Source: Eledone cirrhosa
Taxonomy: Eukaryota; Mollusca; Cephalopoda; Octopoda; Eledonidae
Assembly (NCBI GenBank): GCA_964016885.1
Contig: OZ024742.1
Coordinates: 357,918,587-357,982,586 of the forward strand
DNA: 64,000 nucleotides
Direction: 5' to 3'
The position numbers were made by a program, and so were the translations under genes. Below, piece after piece: positions 42,132 to 57,960 of this stretch. The notes beneath the pieces were generated by a model. That model saw only the letters and a list, made by a program, of their open reading frames with translations, searched no databases and was not told where the DNA came from. Numbering within the stretch: the stretch's first letter is position 1; the number at the start of each line of letters is the position of its first letter.

Positions 42132-42860
42132 GAGCATACTAATCACTGAGTCAGTATTACATATACAGGCTCAACAGATAAGACCATACTAATCACTGAG
42201 TCAGAATTACCACATACATTCTCAACAGATAAGACCATACTAATCACTGAGTCAGTATTACCACATACAGGCTCAGCAGATAACACTATACTAATCACTA
42301 AGTCAGTATTACCATATACTGGCTCAACAGAGAAGACCATACTAAGCTCTGACTAAGTAGTACCACATACTGGCTCAACAGATAATACCATACTAATCAC
42401 TGAGACAGTATTATCACATACTGGGCTCAACAGATCAGACCATACTAATCACTGTGTCAGTATTACCACATAGTGGCTCAGCAGTTAAGACAATACTAAT
42501 CACTGAGTCAGTAGTACTATATACTAACTCAACAGATAAGACCATACTAATCACTGAGTCAGTATTACCACATACTGGGCTCAACAGATAAAACCATACT
42601 AATCACTGAGTAAGTATTACCACATACTGGCTCAAAAGATAAGACCATACTAATCACTGAGTCATTATTACCACATCCTGGGCTCCACAGATAGGACCAT
42701 GCTAAGCTCTGAATCAGTAGTACCACATACTGGCTCAACAGATAAGACCATACTAAGCTCTGAGTCAGTAGTACCACATACTGGCTCAACAGATAAGACC
42801 ATACTAATCACTGAGTCAGTATTAGCACATACAGGCTCAACAGATAAGACCATACTAATC
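42132..42860. repeat. Satellite block duplicated at +2044 and +4195
   Basis: A short marker unit lacking three bases (AGTATTACATATACAGG, 42153) occurs again at 44197 and at about 46348. The following 700 bp keep the same order of variant units in the first two places (offset 2044), and much of it in the third (offset 2151 from the second), including the CCTGGGCTCCACAGATAGGA unit. Confidence 0.8.
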
Positions 42861-45360
42861 ACTGAGTCAGTATTACCACATACATTCCCAACAGATAACT
42901 TCATACTAATCACTAAGTCAGTATTACCATATACTGGCTCAACAGAGAAGACCATACTAACTACTGAGTCAGAATTACCACATACTAGCTCAACAGATAA
43001 GACCATACTAACCACTGAGTCAGAATTACCACATACAGGCTCAACAGATAAGACCATACTAACCACTGAGTCAGTATTACCATATACTGGCTCAACAGAG
43101 AAAACCATACTAAGCTCTGAGTAAGTTGTACCACATACTGGCTCAACAGATAAGACCATACTAAGCTCTGAGTCAGTAGTACCACATACTGGCTCAACAG
43201 ATAAGACCATACTAATCACTGAGTCACTATTACCACATACTAACTCAACAGATAAGACCATAATAATCACGAGTCATTATTACCACATACTGGCTCAACA
43301 GATAAGACCATACTAATCACTGAGTCAGTATTACCACATACAGGCTCAACAGATAAGACCATACTAATCACTGAGTCAGAATTACCACATATATTCTAAA
43401 CAGATAAGGCCATACTAATCACTTTGTCAGTATTCCGACATACTAGCTCAAAAGATAAGACCATACTAACAACTGAGTCAGTATTACCACATACAGCCTC
43501 AACAGATAACACCATACTAATCACTAAGTCAGTATTACCATATACTGGCTCAACAGAGAATACCGTACTAATCTCTGACTAAGTAGTACCACATACTGGC
43601 TCAACAGATAAGACCATACTAAGCTCTGAGTCAGTATTACCACATACTGGCTCAACAGATAAGACCATACTAATCACTGAGACATTATTACCACATACTG
43701 GGCTCAACAGATAAGACCATACTAATCACTGATTCAGTATTACCACATAGCGGCTCAACAGTTAAGACAATACTAATCACTGAGTCAGTATTACCACATA
43801 CTGGCCCAACAGATAAGACCATACTAATCACTGAGTCGGTATTACCACATACTAGCTCAACAGAAAAGACAATACTAATCACTGAGACAGTATTACGACA
43901 TACAGGCTCAACAGATAAGACCATACTAATCACTGAATCGGTATTACCACATACTGGGCTCAACAGATAAGACCATACTAATACCTGAGTAAGTATTACC
44001 AGATACTGGCTCAACAGATAAGACCATACTAATCACTGAGTCACTATTACCACATACTGGGCTCAACAGATAAGACCATACTAATCACTGAGTCAATATT
44101 ATCACATACGGGCTCAACAGATAAGACCATACTAGTCACTGAGTCAGTATTACCACATACTGGCTCAACAGATAAGAGCATACTAATCACTGAGTCAGTA
44201 TTACATATACAGGCTCAACAGATAAGACCATACTAATCACTGAGTCAGAATTATCACATACATTCTCAACAGATAAGACCATACTAATCACTGAGTCAGT
44301 ATTACCACATACAGGCTCAGCAGATAACACTATACTAATCACTAAGTCAGTATTACCATATACTGGCTCAACAGAGAAGACCATACTAAGCTCTGACTAA
44401 GTAGTACCACATACTGGCTCAACAGATAATACCATCCTAATCACTGAGACAGTATTACCACATACTGGGCTCAACAGATCAGACCATACTAATCACTGTG
44501 TCAGTATTACCACATAGTGGCTCAACAGTTAAGACAATACTAATCACTGAGTCAGTAGTACCATATACTAACTCAACAGATAAGACCATACTAATCACTG
44601 AGTCAGTATTACCACATACTGGGCTCAACAGATAAAACCATACTAATCACTGAGTAAGTATTACCACATACTGGCTCAAAAGATAAGACCATACTAATCA
44701 CTGAGTCATTATTACCACATCCTGGGCTCCACAGATAGGACCATGCTAAGCTCTGAATCAGTAGTACCACATACTGGCTCAACAGATAAGACCATACTAA
44801 GCTCTGAGTCAGTAGTACCACATACTGGCTCAACAGATAAGACCATACTAATCACTGAGTCAGTATTAGCACATACAGGCTCAACAGATAAGACCATACT
44901 AATCACTGAGTCAGTATTACCACATACATTCTCAACAGATAACACCATACTAATCACTAAGTCAGTATTACCATATACTGGCTCAACAGAGAAGACCATA
45001 CTAACTACTGAGTCAGAATTACCACATATCAGGCTCAACAGATAACACCATACTAATCACTGAGTAAGTATTACCACATACTGGCTCAAAAGATAAGACC
45101 ATACTAATCACTGAGTCATTATTACCACATCCTGGGCTCCACAGATAGGACCATGCTAAGCTCTGAGTAAGTTGTACCACATACTGGCTCAACAGATAAG
45201 ACCATACTAAGCTCTGAGTCAGTATTATCACATACTGGCTCAACAGATAAGACCATACTAATCACTGAGTCAGTATTAGCACATACAGGCTCAACAGATA
45301 AGACCATACTAATCACTGAGTGAGCATTACCACATACATTCTCAACAGATAAGAGCATAC

Positions 45361-45830
45361 TAACCACTGAGTCAGTATTACCACATATCAGGCTCAACAG
45401 ATAACACCATACTAATCACTAAGTCAGTATTACCATAAACTGGCTCAACAGAGAAGACCATACTAACTACTGATTCAGAATTACCACATACTAGCTCAAC
45501 AGATAAGACCATACTAACCACTGAGTCAGTATTACCACATACAGGCTCAACAGATAAGACCATACTAATCACTGAGTCAGTATTACCATATACTGGCTCA
45601 CCAGAGAAAACCATACTAAGCTCTGAGTAAGTTGTACCACATACTGGCTCAACAGATAAGACCATACTAAGCTCTGAGTCGGTATTACCACATACTGGCT
45701 CAACAGATAAGACAATACCAATCACTGAGTCAGTATTACCACATACTGGCTCAACAGATATGACCATACTAATCACTGAGTCGGTATTGGCACACACAGG
45801 CTCAACAAATATGGTCATACTAACTCACTG
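45361..45830. repeat. Satellite block duplicated at +1740
   Basis: TATCAGGCTCAACAGATAAC at 45385 and the next 450 bp recur from 47125 with only a few changes, including the unusual GGCACACACAGGCTCAACAA unit. Confidence 0.8.
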
Positions 45831-48800
45831 AGTCAGTATTACCACATAGTGGCTCAACAGTTAAGACAATACTAATCACTGAGTCAGTATTACCACATAC
45901 TGGCTCAACAGATAAGACCGTACTAATCACTGAGTCGGTATTACCACATACAGGTTCAACAAATAAGGACATACTAATCACTGAGTCAGTATTACCACAT
46001 ACTGTGCTCAACAGATAAGCCCAAACTAATCACTCAGACAGTATTACCACATACTGGGCTCAACAGATAAGACCATGCTAATCACTCAGTCAATATTATC
46101 ACATACTTTCTCAACAGATAAGACCATGCTAAGCTCTGAATTAGTAGTACCACATACTGGGCTCAACAGATAAGACCATACTAATACCTGAGTAAGTATT
46201 ACCAGATACTGGCTCAACAGATAAGACCATACTAATCACTGAGTCAGTATTACGACATACAGGCTCAACAGCTGAGACCATACTAATTACTGAGTCAGTA
46301 GTACCATATAATAACTCAACAGATAAGAGCATACTAATCACTGAGTCAGTATTACATATACAGGCTCAACAGATAAGACCATACTAATCACTGAGTCAGA
46401 ATTACCACATACATTCTCAACAGATAAGACCATACTAATCACTGAGTCAGTATTACCACATACAGGCTCAGCAGATAACACCATACTAATCACTAAGTCA
46501 GTATTACCATATACTGGCTCAACAGAGAAGACCATACTAAGCTCTGACTAAGTAGTACCACATACTGGCTCAACAGATAATACCATACTAATCACTGAGA
46601 CAGTATTACCACATACTGGGCTCAACAGATCAGACCATACTAATCACTGAGTCAGTATTACCACATAGTGGCTCAACAGTTAAGACAATACTAATCACTG
46701 AGTCAGTAGTACCATATACTAACTCAACAGATAAGACCATACTAATCACTGAGTCAGTATTACCACATACTGGGCTCAACAGATAAACCATACTGATCAC
46801 TGAGTAAGTATTACCACATACTGGCTCAAAAGATAAGACCATACTAATCACTGAGTCATTATTACCACATCCTGGGCTCCACAGATAGGACCATGCTAAG
46901 CTCTGAATCAGTAGTACCACATACTGGCTCAACAGATAAGACCATACTAAGCTCTGAGTCAGTAGTACCACATACTGGCTCAACAGATAAGACCATACTA
47001 ATCACTGAGTCAGTATTAGCACATACAGGCTCAACAGATAAGACCATACTAGTCACTGAGTCAGTATTACCACATACATTCTCAACAGATAAGACCATAC
47101 TAACCACTGAGTCAGTATTACCACATATCAGGCTCAACAGATAACACCATACTAATCACTAAGTCAGTATTACCATAAACTGGCTCAACAGAGAAGACCA
47201 TACTAACTACTGATTCAGAATTACCACATACTAGCTCAACAGATAAGACCATACTAACCACTGAGTCAGTATTACCACATACAGGCTCAACAGATAAGAC
47301 CATACTAATCACTGAGTCAGTATTACCATATACTGGCTCACCAGAGAAAACCATACTAAGCTCTGAGTAAGTTGTACCACATACTGGCTCAACAGATAAG
47401 ACCATACTAAGCTCTGAGTCGGTATTACCACATACTGGCTCAACAGATAAGACAATACTAATCACTAAGTCAGTATTACCACATACTGGCTCAACAGATA
47501 TGACCATACTAATCACTGAGTCCGTATTGGCACACACAGGCTCAACAAATATGATCATACTAACTCACCGAGTCAGTATTACCACATACTGGCCTCAACA
47601 GATAAGACCATACTAATCACTGAGTCAGTATTACCGCATAGTGGCTCAACAGTTAAGACAATACTAATCACTGAGTCAGTATTACCACATACTGGCTCAA
47701 CAGATAAGACCGTACTAATCACTGAGTCGGTATTACCACGTACAGGTTCAACAAATAAGGACATACTAATCACTGAGTCAGTATTACCACATACTGGGCT
47801 CAACAGATAAGCCCATACTAATCACTCAGACAGTATTACCACATACTGGGCTCAACAGATAAGACCATACTAATCACTGAGTCAATATTATCACATACTT
47901 TCTCAACAGATAGGACCATGCTAAGCTCTGAATTAGTAGTACCACATACTGGCTCAACAGATAAGACCATACTAAGCTCTGAGTCAGTAGTACCACATAC
48001 TGGCTCAACAGATAAGACCATACTAATCACTGAGTCACTATTACCACATACTAGCTCAACAGATAAGACCATAATAATCACTGAGTCATTATTACCACAT
48101 ACTGGCTCAACAGGTAAGACCATACTAATCACTGAGTCAGTATTACCACATACAGGCTCAACAGATAAGACCATACTAATCACTGAGTCAGAATTACCAC
48201 ATATATTCTAAACAGATAAGGCCATACTAATCACTTTGTCAGTATTCCGACATACTAGCTCAACAGATAAGACCATACTAACAACTGAGTCAGTATTACC
48301 ACATACAGGCTCAACAGATAACACCATACTAATCACTAAGTCAGTATTACCATATACTGGCTCAACAGAGAAGACCATACTAATCTCTGACTAAGTAGTA
48401 CCACATACTGGCTCAACAGATAAGACAATACTAAGCTCTGAGTCAGTATTACCACATACTGGCTCAACAGATAACACCATACTAATCACTAAGTCAGTAT
48501 TACCATATACTGGCTCAACAGAGAAGACCATACTAACTACTGAGTCAGAATTACCACATACTAGCTCAACAGATAAGACCATACTAACCACTGAGTCAGT
48601 ATTACCACATACAGGACCAACAGATAAGACCATACTAATCACTGAGTCAGTATTACCATATACTGGCTCAACAGAGAAAGCCATACTAAGCTCTGAGTAA
48701 GTTGTACCACATACTGGCTCAACAGATAAGACCATCCTAAGCTCTGAGTCGGTATTACCACATTCTGGCTCAACAGATAAGACAATACTAATCACTGAGT

Positions 48801-51800
48801 CAGTATTACCACATACTGGCTCAACAGATATGACCATACTAATCACTGAGTCGGTATTGGCACACACAGGCTCAACAAATATGGTCATACTAACTCACTG
48901 AGTCAGTAATACCACATACTGGCCTCAACAGATAAGACCATACTAATCACTGAGTCAATATTACCACATAGTGGCTCAACAGTTAAGACAATACTAATCA
49001 CTGAGTCAGTATTACCACATACTGGCTCAACAGATAAGACCGTACTAATCACTGAGTCGGTATTACCACATACAGGTTCAACAAATAAGGACATACTAAT
49101 CACTGAGTCAGTATTACCACATACTGTGCTCAACAGATAAGCCCATACTAATCACTCAGACAGTATTACCACATACTGGGCTCAACAGATAAGACCATAC
49201 TAATCACTGAGTCAATATTATCACATACTTTCTCAACAGATAAGACCATGCTAAGCTCTGAATTAGTAGTACCACATACTGGCTCAACAGATAAGACCAT
49301 ACTAAGCTCTGAGTCAGTAGTACCACATACTGGCTCAGCAGATAAGACCATACTAATCACTGAGTCACTATTACCACATACTAGCTCAACAGATAAGACC
49401 ATAATAATCACTGAGTCATTATTACCACATACTGGCTCAACAGATAAGACCATACTAATGACTGAGTCAGTATTACCACATACAGTCTCAACAGATTAGA
49501 CCATACTAATCACTGAGTTAGAATTACCACATATATTCTAAACAGATAAGGCCATACTAATCATTTTTCAGTATTCCTATATACTAGCTCAACAGATAAG
49601 ACTATACTAACAACTGTGTCAGTATTACCACATACAGGCTCAACATATAACACCATACTAATCACTAAGTCAGTATTACCATATACTGGCTCAACAGAGA
49701 AGACCATACTAATCTCTGACTAAGTAGTACCACATACTGGCTCAACAGATAACACCATACTAAGCTCTGAGTCAGTATTACCACATAGCGGCTCAACAGT
49801 TAAGACAATACTAATCACTGAGTCAGTATTACCACATACTGGCTCAACAGATAAGACCATACTAATCACTGAGTCGGTATTACCACATACTAGCTCAACA
49901 GAAAAGACAATACTAATCACTGAGTCAGTATTACGACATACAGGCTCAACAGCTGAGACCATACTAATTACTGAGTCAGTAGTACCATATAATAACTCAA
50001 CAGATAAGACCATACTAATCACTGAATCAGTATTACCACATACTGGGCTCAACAGATAAGACCATACTAATCCCTGAGTAAGTATTACCAGATACTGGCT
50101 CAACAGATAATACCATACTAATCACTGAGTCACTATTACCACATACATTCTCAACAGATAAGACCATACTAATCACTGAGTCAGTATTACCACATACATG
50201 CTCAGCAGATAACACCATACTAATCACTAAGTCAGTATTACCATATACTGGCTCAACAGAGAAGACCATACTAAGCTCTGACTAAGTAGTACCACATACT
50301 GGCTCAACAGATAATACCATACTAATCATTGAGACAGTATTACCACATACTGGACTCAACAGATCAGACCTTACTAATCACTGAATCAGTATTACCACAT
50401 AGTGGCTCAACAGTTAAGACAATACTAATCACTGAGTCAGTAGTACCATATACTAACTCAACAGATAAGACCATACTAATCACTGAGTCAGTATTACCAC
50501 ATACTGGGCTCAACAGATAAAACTATACTAATCACTGAGTAAGTATTACCACATCCTGGGCTCCACAGATAGGACCATACTAAGCTCTGAATCAGTAGTA
50601 CCACATACTGGCTCAACAGATAAGACCATACTAAGCTCTGAGTCAGTAGTACCACATACTGGCTCAACAGATAAGACCATACTAATCACTGAGTCAGTAT
50701 TAGCACATACAGGCTCAACAGATAAGACCATACTAATCACTGAGTCAGTATTACCACATAGTGGCTCATCAGTTAAGACAATACTAATCACTGAGTCAGT
50801 ATTACCACATACTGGGCTCAACAGATAAGCCCATACTAATCACTCAGACAGTATTACCACATACTGGGCTCAACAGATAAGACCATACTAGTCACTGAGT
50901 CAGTATTACCACATACTGAATCAACAGATAAGACCATACTAATCACTGAGTCAATATTACCACATAGTAGCTCAACAGATAAGACAATACTAATCACCGA
51001 GTCAGTATTACGACATACAGTCTCAACAGCTAAGACCATGCTAATTACTGAGTCAGTAGTACCATATAATAACTCAACAGATAAGACCATACTAATCACT
51101 GAGTCAGCATTACCACATACTGGGCTCAACAGGTAAGACCATACTAATCACTGAGTAAGTGTTACCACATACTGGCTCAACAGATAAGACCATACTAATC
51201 ACTGAGTTAGTCTTACCACATACTGGGCTCAACAGATAAGACCATACTAATCACTGAGTCAATATTATCTCATACTGTCTCAACAGATAAGACCATACTA
51301 ATCACTGAGTCAGTATTACCACATCCTGGACTCAACAGATAGGACCATACTAAGCTCTGAATCAGTAGTACCACATACTGGCTCAACAGATAAGACAATA
51401 CTAATCACTGAGTCATTATTACCACATCCTGGGCTCCACAGATAGGACCATGCTAAGCTCTGAGTCAGTAGTACCACATACTGGCTCAACAGATAAGACT
51501 ATACTAAGCTCTGAGTCAGTAGTACCACATACTGGCTGAACTGATAATACCATACTAACCACTGAGTCAGTATTACCACATACTGGCTGAACAGATAAGA
51601 CCATACTAATCACTGAGTCAGAATTACCACATACATTCTCAACAGATAAGACCATACTAATCACTGAGTCAGTATTACGACATACTAGCTCAACAGATAA
51701 GAACATACTAAGGTCTGAGTCAGTATTACCACATACAGGCTCAACAGATAACACCATACTAATCACTAAGTCAGTATTACCATATACTGGCTCAACAGAG

Positions 51801-54800
51801 AAGACCATACTAAGCTCTGACTAAGTAGTACCACATACTGGCTCAACATATAAGACCATACTAAGCTCTGAGTCAGTATTACCACATACTGGCTCAACAG
51901 ATGAGACCATGCTAATTACTGAGTCAGTAGTACCATATAATAACTCATCAGATAAGACAATACCAATCACTGAGTCAGTATTACCACATACTGGGCTCAA
52001 CAGATAAGACCATACTAATCACTGAGTAAGTATTACCACATAATGGCTCAACAGATAAGGCCATACTAATCACTGAGTCAGTATTACCACATACTGTGCT
52101 CAATAGATAAGACCATACTAATCACCGTGTCAATATTATCACATACTGGCTCAACAGATAAGACCATACTAATCACTGAGTCAGTATTACCACATACTAG
52201 CTCAAAAGATAAGACCATACTAATCACTGAGTCAGTATTACCACATACAGGCTCAACAGATAAGACCATACTAATCACTGAGTCAGAATTACCACATACA
52301 GTCTCAACAGATAAGTACATACTAATCGCTGAGTCAATATTACGACATACTAGCTCAACAGATAAGACCATACTAAGGTCTGACTCAGTATTACCACATA
52401 CAGGCTCAACAGATAACACCATACTAATCACTAAGTCAGTATTACCATATACTGGCTCAACAGAGAAGACCATACTAAGCTCTGACTAAGTAATACCACA
52501 TACTGGCTCAACAGGTAAGACCATAGTAAGCTCTGAGTCAGTATTACGACATACTGGCTCAACAGATAAGACCATACTAATCACTGAGTCGATATTACGA
52601 CATACATGCTCAACAAATAAGGCCATAATAATCACTGAGTGAGTATTACCACATACTGGGTTCAACAGATAAGCCCGTACTAATGACTGAGACAGTATTA
52701 CCACATACTGGGCTCAACAGATAAGACCATATTAATAACTAGTCATTATTACCACATACTGGGCTCAACAGATAAGACCATACTAATAACAGAGTCAGTA
52801 TTACCACATACTGGGCTCAACAGATAAGACCATACTAATCACTGAGTAAGTATTACTACATACTGGCTCAACAGATAAGGCCATACTAATCACTGAGTCA
52901 CTATTACCACATTCTGGGCTCAATAGATAAGACCATACTAATCACTGAGTCAATGTTATCACATACTGTCTCAACAGATAAGACCATACTAATCACTGAG
53001 TCAGTATTACGACATACTAGCTCAAAAGATAAGACTATACTAATCACTGAGTCAGTATTACGACATACTAGCTCAACAGATAAGAACATACTAAGGTCTG
53101 AGTCAGTATTACCACATACAGGCTCAACAGATAACACCATACTAATCACTAAGTCAGTATTACCATATACTGGCTCAACAGAGAAGACCATACTAAGCTC
53201 TGACTAAGTAGTACCACATACTGGCTCAACAGATAAGACCATACTAAGCTCTGAGTCAGTATTACCACATACTGGCTCAACAGATGAGACCATGCTAATT
53301 ACTGAGTCAGTAGTACCATATAATAACTCATCAGATAAGACCATACCAATCACTGAGTCAGTATTACCACATACTGGGCTCAACAGATAAGACCATACTA
53401 ATCACTGAGTAAGTATTACCACATAATGGCTCAACAGATAAGGCCATACTAATCACTGAGTCAGTATTACCACATACTGTGCTCAATAGATAAGACCATA
53501 CTAATCACCGAGTCAATATTATCACATACTGGCTCAACAGATAAGACCATACTAATCACTGAGTCAGTATTACGACATACTAGCTCAAAAGATAAGACCA
53601 TACTAATCGCTGAGTCAATATTACGACATACTAGCTCAACAGATAAGACCATACTAAGGTCTGACTCAGTATTACCACATACAGGCTCAACAGATAACAC
53701 CATACTAATCACTAAGTCAGTATTACCATATACTGGCTCAACAGAGAAGACCATACTAAGCTCTGACTAAGTAATACCACATACTGGCTCAACAGGTAAG
53801 ACCATAGTAAGCTCTGAGTCAGTATTACCACATACTGGCACAACAGATAAGACCATACTAATCACTGAGTCGGTATTACCACATACAGGCTCAACAAATA
53901 AGGCCATACTAATCACTGAGTGAGTATTACCACATAATGGGTTCAACAGATAAGCCCGTACTAATCACTGAGACAGTATTACCACATACTGGGCTCAACA
54001 GATAAGACCATACTAATCACTGAGTCAGTATTACGACATACAGTCTCAACAGCTAAGACCATGCTAATTACTGAGTCAGTAGTACCATATAATAACTCAA
54101 CAGATAAGACCATACTAATCACTGAGTCAGCATTACCACATACTGGGCTCAACAGATAAGACCATACTAATCACTGAGTAAGTATTACCACATACTGGCT
54201 CAACAGATAAGGCCATACTAATCACTGATTCAGTATTACCACATACTGGGCTCAATAGATAAGACCATACTAATCACTGAGTCAATATTATCACATACTG
54301 GCTCAACAGATAAGACCATACTAATCACTGAGTCAGTATTACGACATACTAGCTTAGAAGATAAGACCATACTAATCACTGAGTCAGTATTACCAAATAC
54401 TGGCTAAACAGATAAGACCATACTAATCACTGAGTCTGTATTACCACATACAGGATCAACAGATAAGACCATACTAATCACTGAGTCAGTATTACCACAT
54501 ACTGGCTCAACAGATAAGACCATATTAATCATTGAGTCATTATTACCACATCCTGGGCTCCACAGATAGGACCATGCTAAGCTCTGAATCAGTAGTACAA
54601 CCTACTGGCTCAACAGATAAGACCATACTAAGCTCTGAGTCAGTAGTACCACATACTGGCTGAACAGATAAGGCCATACTAACCACTGAGTCAGTATTAC
54701 CACATACAGGCTCAACAGATAAGACCATACTAATCACTGAGTCAGTAATACCACATACATTCTCAACAGATAAGACCATCCTAATCACTGATTCAGTATT

Positions 54801-57300
54801 ACTACATACTAGCACAACAGATAAGACCATACAACCACTGAGTCAGTATTACCACATACAGGCTCAACAGATAACACCATACTAATCATTAAGACAGTAT
54901 TACCATATACTGGCTCAACAGAGAAGACCATACTAAGCTCTGACTAAGTAGTACCACATACTGGCTCAACAGATAAGACAATACTAATCGCTGAGACAGT
55001 ATTACCACATACTGGACTCAACAGATAAGACCATACTAATCACTGAGTCAGTATTACCACATACTAGCTCAACAGATAACACAATACTAATCACTGAGTC
55101 AGTATTACCACATACAGGCTCAACAGATAAGACCATACAAATCACTGAGTCAGTATTACGAAATACAGGCTCAACAGATAAGACCATACTAATCACTGAG
55201 TCAGTATTACCACATACTGGCTCAACAAATAAAACCATACTAAGCTCTGAGTAAGTAGTACCACATACTGGCTCAACAGATAAGACCATACTAAGCTCTG
55301 AGTCAGTATTACCACATACTTGCTCAACAGATAAGACAATACTAATCACTGAGTCAGTATTACCACATACTGGCTCAACAAAGAAAACCATACTAAGCTC
55401 TGAGTAAGTAGTACCACATACTGGCTCAACAAATAAGGTCAAACTAATCACTGAGTCAGTATTACCACATACTGGGCTCAACAGATAAGACCATACTAAT
55501 CACTGATTCAGTATTACCACATACTGGCTCAACAGATAAGACCATACTAATCACTGAGTCGGTATTACCACATACAGGCTCAACAAATAAGGCCATACTA
55601 ATCACTGAGTCATTATTACCACATACTGGGCTCAACAGATAAGCCCGTACTAATCATGGAGACAGTATTACCACATACTGGGCTCAACAGATAAGACCAT
55701 ACTAATCACTGAGTCAGTATTACCACATACTAGCTCAACAGATAATACTATACTGATCACTGACTCAGTATTACCACATACTGACTCAACATATAAGACC
55801 ATACTAATCACTGAATCAATATTATCACATACTGGCTCAACAGATAAGACCATACTAATCACTGAGTCAGTATTACGACATACTAGCTCAAAAGATGAGA
55901 CCATACTTATCACTTAGTCAGTATTACCAAATACTGGCTCAACAGATAAGACCATACTAATCACTGAGTCAGTATTACCACATACAGGCTCAACAGATAA
56001 GACCATACTAATCACTGAGTCAGAATTACCACATACATTCTCAACAGATAAGACCATACTAATCACTGAGTAAGTATTACGATATACTAGCTCAACAGAT
56101 AAGACCATACTAACCACTGAGTCAGTATTACCACATACAGGCTCAATAGATAACACCATATTAATCACTGAGTCAATATTATCACATACTGGCTCAACAG
56201 ATAAGACTATACGAATCACTTAGTCAGAATTACCACATACATTCTCAACAGATAAGACCATACTAATCACTGAGTCAGTATTACCATATACTGGCTCAAC
56301 AGAGTAGACCATACTGAGCTCTGAGTCAGTATTACCACATACTGGCTCAACAGATAAGACCATACTAATCACTGAGACAGTATTACCACACACTGGGCTC
56401 AACAGATAAGACGATACTAATCACTGAGTCAGTATTACCACATAGTGACTCAATAGTTAAGACAATACTAATCACTGAGTCAGTATTACCACATACTAGC
56501 TCAACAGATAAGACAATACTAATCACTGAGTCGGTATTACCACATACTACCTCAACAGATAAGACAATACTAATCACTGAGTCAGTATTATGACATACAG
56601 GCTCAACAGCTGATACCATACTAATTACTGAGTCAGTAGTACCATATACTAACTCAACAGATAAGAACATACTAATCACTGAGTCAGTATTACCACATAC
56701 TGGGCTCAACAGGTAAGACCATACTAATCACTGAGTAAGTATTACCACATACTGGCTCAACAGATAATACCATACTAATCACTGAGTTAGTCTTACCACA
56801 TACTGGGCTCAACAGATAAGACCATACTAATCACTGAGTCAACATTATCTCATACTGTCTCAACAGATAAGACCATATTAATCATTGAGTCAGATTTACC
56901 ACATCCTGGACTCAACAGATAGGACCATACTAAGCTCTGAATCAGTAGTACCACATACTGGCTCAACAGATAAGACAATACTAATCACTGAGTCATTATT
57001 ACCACATCCTGGGCTCCACAGATAGGACCATGCTAAGCTCTTAGTCAGTAGTACCACATACTGGCTCAACAGATAAAACCATACTAAGCTCTGAGTCAGT
57101 AGTACCACATACTGGCCGAACAGATAATACCATACTAACCACTGAGTCAGTATTACCACATACTGGCTGAACAGATAAGACCATACTAATTACTCAGTCA
57201 GTATTACCACATACTAGCTCAACAGATAACACAATACTAATCACTGAGTCATTGTTACCACATACAGGCTCAACAGATAAGGTCATACTAATCACTGTTT

Positions 57301-57960
57301 CAGTATTACCACATACTGGGCTCAACAGATAAGACCATACTAATCACTGAGCCAGTATTACCAGATAGTGGCTCAATAGTTAAGACAATACTAATCACTG
57401 AGTCAGTATTACCACATACTGGCTCAACAGATAAGACCATACTAATCACTGAGTCAGTATTACCACATACTGGCTCAACAGATAAGACCATACTAACCAC
57501 TGAGTCGGTATTACCACATACATGCTCAACAAATAAGGCCATACTAATCACTGAGTGAGTATTACCACATACTGGGTTCAACAGATAAGCCCGTACTAAT
57601 CACTGAGACAGTATTACCACATACTGGGCTCAACAGATAAGACGATACTAATAACTGAGTCATTATTACCACATACTGGGCTCAACAGATAAGACCATAC
57701 TAATAACTGAGTCAGTATTACCACATACTGGGCTCAACAGATAAGACCATACTAATCACTGAGTAAGTATTACCACATACTGGCTCAACAGATAAGGCCA
57801 TACTAATCACTGAGTCAGTATTACCACATTCTGGGCTCAATATATAAGACCATACTAATCACTGAGTCAGAATTACCACATACATTCTCAACAGATAAGA
57901 CCATACTAATCACTGAGTCAGTATTACGACATACTAGCTCAACAGATAAGAACATACTAA
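57301..57960. repeat. Satellite block duplicated at +1590
   Basis: TGAGCCAGTATTACCAGATA, TCAATAGTTAAGACAATA and the next 600 bp recur at 58891-59550 at a constant offset of 1590, up to AACATAC at about 59546, where they part. Confidence 0.85.
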